From: an uncultured Neglectibacter sp.
GTDB lineage: Bacteria; Bacillota; Clostridia; Oscillospirales; Acutalibacteraceae
NCBI GenBank assembly: GCA_946554335.1
Contig: CAMNSA010000003.1
Span: 62,001 to 126,000, forward strand
DNA length: 64,000 nucleotides
Direction: 5' to 3'
The notes below the pieces were generated by a model. It saw nothing but the letters and a program-made list of their open reading frames with translations. It was not told the DNA's origin and did not search any database. Made by a program: the position numbers and the translations under genes. Every line of letters starts with the position of its first letter. Position 1 is the stretch's first letter. Positions 61,177 to 64,000 of the stretch are shown here, piece by piece.

Positions 61177-62487
61177 TTAAAATTCGGAAAAAATCCTTTT
61201 CAAAAAGGGGCCTTCCCTATCCTTTCCCAGCTCGCGCCGAAGCTCTTTCGGCACTTCTCCCCCCAAATAAAAAAGGGCGAGCACATTGGGCACAGCCATT
61301 AATCCGTTAAAGGCGTCACCAACTTCCAGCACCGCCTTGAGGGGCAGGACGCACCCCAGCGCCGCCGCAAAGGCGTGAAGGAGAGCAAAGGCGGTCCTCC
61401 CTTTCCCTCCGGTAAGATAAAAAAGGCCTTCCCGCCCGTAGCAGCACCAGGCAAGGGGCGTAGCCGCCGCAAACAGCGCCGTGCACAAAGACACCGCTTT
61501 CCCGCCCAGCTCTCCCAGAGCGCTTTCATAGGCGAAAAAAGTGAGCTTCGCCCCCTCCAGCATGGGGCTCCGGCAGCACAGGATACAAAGCCCCGTTACC
61601 GTACACATGACAATGGTATCCACAAACACCTGAAAAATTCCCATACAGCCCAATTCCACCGGGCTTTTCCCCTTGACCTCGTCATAGGCGAAGGATGCGC
61701 TTCCCAATCCCGCCTCATTGGTGAACACGCCCCGGGAGACCCCGGTTTTCACAGCCAAAAACAGGGCTCCTCCCCCAGCGGCCCGGGGCGAAAGAGCAGC
61801 CCGGAAAATGGAGGAGAACGCTCCGGGAAGATTTTCCCGGAATACCCACAGCACCAAAAGGGAGGAGGCAAAGAAGAGCAGCGTCATCAGGGGCACCAGC
61901 TTTTCCGTGATCTTCACCGCAAACTTCATTCCGCCCCGGGCCACGAAAAACAGAAGCAGCCCGAAAAGCAGGGCGCTAATCACCGTCGGGACTCCAAATT
62001 CCTCCAGCGCCGCGGCCGCCGCGTTTGTCTGGGCCATATTCCCCATCCCCAGGGAGGAGAGAAAGCATCCCGAAGCGTAGACCACCGCCAGCTTCTTCCC
62101 AAACCGGCCCGCCTTCTCTATGTAGCCAAGCGCCCCGGGAGCCCCCCGGTGCCTGGCGGAGAGCAGGTTTTCCCCGAATACTGTCATCATCCCAAGCAGC
62201 GCCGAGATCCACATCCAGAAGAGGGCCCCCGGGCCTCCCACGGTGATGGCGCTTGCCACTCCCACGATATTGCCCGTTCCGATGGAGCCGGCCAAAGCGG
62301 CGGAAAGGGCCTGGAACTGCCCCACTCCCCCCTTCTCCTTTTCCGAGACCTTCAGCGACGCTTTCATCCAACGGAAAAAGCCCCGCACCTGGAAAAAGCC
62401 GGAAGCAAAGGAAAGACGCATGCCGATGAGTAGAATGAGCCCCAGCACATGCCAGCCCCACAGCAGATCCCCGACCCCTCTAAGCAT
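61177..62487 (-). CDS. Alanine or glycine:cation symporter (AGCS family)
   Basis: The 436-residue protein has ten to eleven helices and the AGCS landmarks: ALAGSIGTGNIVGVASAITVGGPGALFWMWISALLGM, GVFTNEAGLGSASFAYDEVKG near the middle and VDTIVMCTVTGLCIL. It imports alanine or glycine with sodium or protons. The ATG at 62487 overlaps the amidase-like gene by eight bases, so the two are cotranscribed. The pairing with wall-related genes suggests uptake of alanine released from peptidoglycan, but this is inference. Confidence 0.93.
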   Translation of the reverse strand: MLRGVGDLLWGWHVLGLILLIGMRLSFASGFFQVRGFFRWMKASLKVSEKEKGGVGQFQALSAALAGSIGTGNIVGVASAITVGGPGALFWMWISALLGMMTVFGENLLSARHRGAPGALGYIEKAGRFGKKLAVVYASGCFLSSLGMGNMAQTNAAAAALEEFGVPTVISALLFGLLLFFVARGGMKFAVKITEKLVPLMTLLFFASSLLVLWVFRENLPGAFSSIFRAALSPRAAGGGALFLAVKTGVSRGVFTNEAGLGSASFAYDEVKGKSPVELGCMGIFQVFVDTIVMCTVTGLCILCCRSPMLEGAKLTFFAYESALGELGGKAVSLCTALFAAATPLAWCCYGREGLFYLTGGKGRTAFALLHAFAAALGCVLPLKAVLEVGDAFNGLMAVPNVLALFYLGGEVPKELRRELGKDREGPFLKRIFSEF

Positions 62488-63013
62488 CCCGGAACGCCGC
62501 TCCGAAATACCGGCACAATGCCCAGGAAAGGCTTTTGGCGATGGGGTCCAGGTTTCCGGTAAGCCACACCTCGTCCTGAGGGTTGTCGTGGTAGGCAAGC
62601 TGTACCTTTACCGCTGGGGCGCGCAGCTCTCCCGCCTCCTCATAAAAGGCCTTTTCCTTTAAGACTACCAGCTCCGGCTGGGGATATACCTTCTCAAGCC
62701 CCTCTGAGATAAGCTGTGCCGCTCTCTTCCCCTCCTCGCTTCCCGGAAGATAGCACACCTGGGGCCCCTTCAGCGTTCCCTCCAGCCGCGGAGGAGCCGC
62801 CTGTGACTGAAGAGAAAGGCAGAGCCTTTTCCCTTCCTCTGAAAGCGCTTTTTCTTCTGCGCCCCTCTCCAACCGTTCACAGAAAATATGATTTTCTTTC
62901 AGATAAGGTTCCATGGCAAGGGAGAGCTTACCCATCCAATCGCCCTCGCTGCCTCCGTTGGGATAGAGTTCCTGACTTTCAGACAGGCTCAGATAAAGCT
63001 TAGGCTCTTCCAA
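62480..63013 (-). CDS. N-acetylmuramoyl-L-alanine amidase-like protein lacking zinc ligands
   Basis: The 177-residue protein follows the amidase_3 pattern of clostridial CwlD-like proteins: LYLSLSESQELYPNGGSE, CYLPGSEEGKRAAQLISEGL, VYPQPE and AYHDNPQDEVWL. In active relatives, as remembered, the middle reads LHLALHSN and the end VE.AYHDNP. Here these are LCLSLQSQ (Q69, Q71) and VQLAYHDNP (Q138), so both zinc His and the catalytic Glu are gone. It is probably a non-catalytic binding protein or pseudo-enzyme. The frame is open and the start (TTG 63013, AAAGGAG site) is good. No signal peptide is seen. Confidence 0.75.
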   Translation of the reverse strand: MEEPKLYLSLSESQELYPNGGSEGDWMGKLSLAMEPYLKENHIFCERLERGAEEKALSEEGKRLCLSLQSQAAPPRLEGTLKGPQVCYLPGSEEGKRAAQLISEGLEKVYPQPELVVLKEKAFYEEAGELRAPAVKVQLAYHDNPQDEVWLTGNLDPIAKSLSWALCRYFGAAFRDA

Positions 63014-63066
63014 CTCGATCGCTCCTTTTCTTTTCTGTTTCTGCGCTTCCTGGTCTTTTTTCAGGC

Positions 63067-63942
63067 TCAGGAAAGGATTTTCTCAAAAAACTGGGCGGAG
63101 GTTTCCCCGGAGGGGCGCAAAAATCTTCCCAGCCCATAGAGGGATTCGGGATCCCGCGTGACTATGCTGACCCGTTCCTCGCAGGACAGGGTGGCAGAAA
63201 ACCCCAGGCTCTTGATGATCTCCGGCGTTTCCCTGCTCATTGCCCCGAAGGGATAGACAAAGGTGACGGGCTTCACGCCAGTCCCGTTTAAAACGGCGCT
63301 TTGCGCCTTTTCCACATCGTTCGTCAGCCGGGCCTTATACTGGGCAGGCGTTTCTCCGGGAAGCTTTTTCGCCCCCAGCGCCCCACCGCGTTCGCTGTGC
63401 AGATCATAGCTGTGATTCCCGATCTCCACCAAACCGGATCCCGCCATTTCCCGGAGCTCTTCCCAGCAGGCGTGGGAATAGTAGGCGTTCTTCTCTCCGC
63501 TTTCGCTGTACAGCTCCGCGTACCGGCCGATGGGAGAGATCACAAATTTACAGCGGTATTTTTCCGCGATGGGGAAGGCGTAGAGGTAGTTATTGTAATA
63601 GCCGTCGTCAAAGGTGAGGACCACCGGCTTTTCCGGAAGCTCTCCTCCCTTTGTGTAGGCAATGAGATCCTCTATCAAAACAGTAGTATATCCGTGTTTT
63701 TTCAAATACTGCACATCCGTTTCAAACTCGGCCGGAGAGACCACATATTTCCCATGATATTTTTCGTCCTTGAGCAGGGAGTGATACATGACGATAGGAA
63801 CCTTTACTCCCTCACCCCGTTCCATGGCAAACACAGCCGTCACGGCAGTCGCTCCCACCACCAGGGCGACGCAGGCGGCCGCCAGAAATTTGAAATTGAC
63901 CTGAAACAGGGCATAGAACCCCGGTTTTCTCTTTTTTTCCAT
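63067..63942 (-). CDS. Polysaccharide deacetylase (NodB-like), membrane-anchored
   Basis: The 291-residue protein has an N-terminal membrane helix (about residues 16-38) and an external NodB domain: VPIVMYHSL, LTFDDGYYNN with the catalytic Asp and metal Asp, EIGNHSYDLH with the metal His pair, and FVYPFGAMS. It removes acetyl groups from peptidoglycan or surface polysaccharide. The ATG at 63942 is chosen because it gives the anchor; the codon lies immediately after a terminator-like hairpin and T7, so translation and transcription control are unusual. It ends 54 bases before the amidase-like gene. Confidence 0.9.
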   Translation of the reverse strand: MEKKRKPGFYALFQVNFKFLAAACVALVVGATAVTAVFAMERGEGVKVPIVMYHSLLKDEKYHGKYVVSPAEFETDVQYLKKHGYTTVLIEDLIAYTKGGELPEKPVVLTFDDGYYNNYLYAFPIAEKYRCKFVISPIGRYAELYSESGEKNAYYSHACWEELREMAGSGLVEIGNHSYDLHSERGGALGAKKLPGETPAQYKARLTNDVEKAQSAVLNGTGVKPVTFVYPFGAMSRETPEIIKSLGFSATLSCEERVSIVTRDPESLYGLGRFLRPSGETSAQFFEKILS

Positions 63943-63983
63943 AAAAAAACACCGTCCCATAACTATCTATAGTCACGAGACGG
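63943..63983 (-). terminator. Intrinsic terminator directly before the deacetylase start codon
   Basis: On the minus strand a 14-bp stem (with G-U pairs; arms 63970-63983 and 63952-63965, loop TAGA) is followed by TG and T7, then the ATG at 63942. The hairpin includes GGGACGG, the only ribosome-site-like sequence. Either it ends an upstream transcript (outside the window) or it is an attenuator for the deacetylase. Confidence 0.75.
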
Positions 63984-64000
63984 CCCTTTTATTCTTTTTT

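Overview
The window reads as a chromosomal segment of a spore-forming, anaerobic, moderately GC-rich member of the Clostridia (Bacillota), most likely a gut commensal. The evidence is a SpoIIP-type sporulation amidase, an oxygen-sensitive class III ribonucleotide reductase, a 2[4Fe-4S] ferredoxin, a flavoenzyme of the NADH:flavin oxidoreductase type, a T-box leader on a tRNA-synthetase operon, consensus sigma-A promoters, and gene orders typical of the phylum (mreBCD/PBP2; darA-holB-ricT-methyltransferase-rsmI). The family cannot be fixed from the sequence alone. No phage, insertion sequence or CRISPR array was seen. Most of the window is core chromosome, so most novelty lies in odd versions of known genes and in non-coding DNA.

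Layout. 1-6.5 kb (minus): a surface-glycopolymer operon with an initiating sugar-phosphate transferase, a TagA-type ManNAc transferase, a UDP-GlcNAc 2-epimerase and two tandem LtaS-like sulfatase-fold membrane proteins, the last cut by the window edge. 6.7-11.6 kb: an Fe-S aldo/keto reductase, a DUF2752 protein, a DegV lipid-binding protein, a GH130 phosphorylase and a metallo-beta-lactamase-fold hydrolase. 11.6-16.1 kb (minus): anaerobic nucleotide reduction, with nrdD behind a consensus promoter and NrdR-like box, a 66-residue protein carrying the glycyl-radical motif that NrdD lacks, surE, then nrdG and a small PQ-loop-like membrane protein. 16.3-19.9 kb: a hisS-aspS operon under a T-box. 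20-26.4 kb: mgsA, an orphan minD, PBP2, mreD, mreC, mreB. 26.8-30.1 kb: dut, a U32 peptidase, zapA.

30.3-35.1 kb (plus): a possible small RNA, glycogen phosphorylase and a GH13 enzyme, together suited to storage-glucan breakdown. 35.1-36.0 kb: tRNA-Arg(ACG) followed by about 740 bases of non-coding DNA with a duplicated tRNA tail, large palindromes and an inverted-repeat-bounded segment. 36.0-41.7 kb: a CoA-disulfide-reductase-like flavoprotein with rhodanese domain, a NifX/NifB-type metal-cluster protein paired with a DUF134 regulator behind an operator-like promoter, a CcdA/TlpA thiol-redox pair, an XRE regulator with zinc ribbon and a nucleoside hydrolase. 41.8-46 kb: an M23 hydrolase, TraX, two small membrane proteins, SpoIIP. 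46-49.5 kb: citrate synthase and an Old Yellow Enzyme family flavoprotein. 49.5-54.7 kb: rpmB, a CD3324-family regulator, two TIM-barrel isomerases and, between them, MurT/GatD in which GatD has lost its catalytic Cys and His. 54.8-61.1 kb: pyk, rsmI, a TrmN6-like methyltransferase, ferredoxin, ricT, holB, darA. 61.2-64 kb: an alanine/sodium symporter, an amidase-like protein with lost zinc ligands and a polysaccharide deacetylase whose start codon abuts an intrinsic terminator.

The best candidates for something under-described are the split glycyl-radical NrdD, the catalytically stripped GatD next to an intact MurT, the zinc-ligand-less amidase, the structured RNA candidate before glgP, and the repeat-rich tract after tRNA-Arg.
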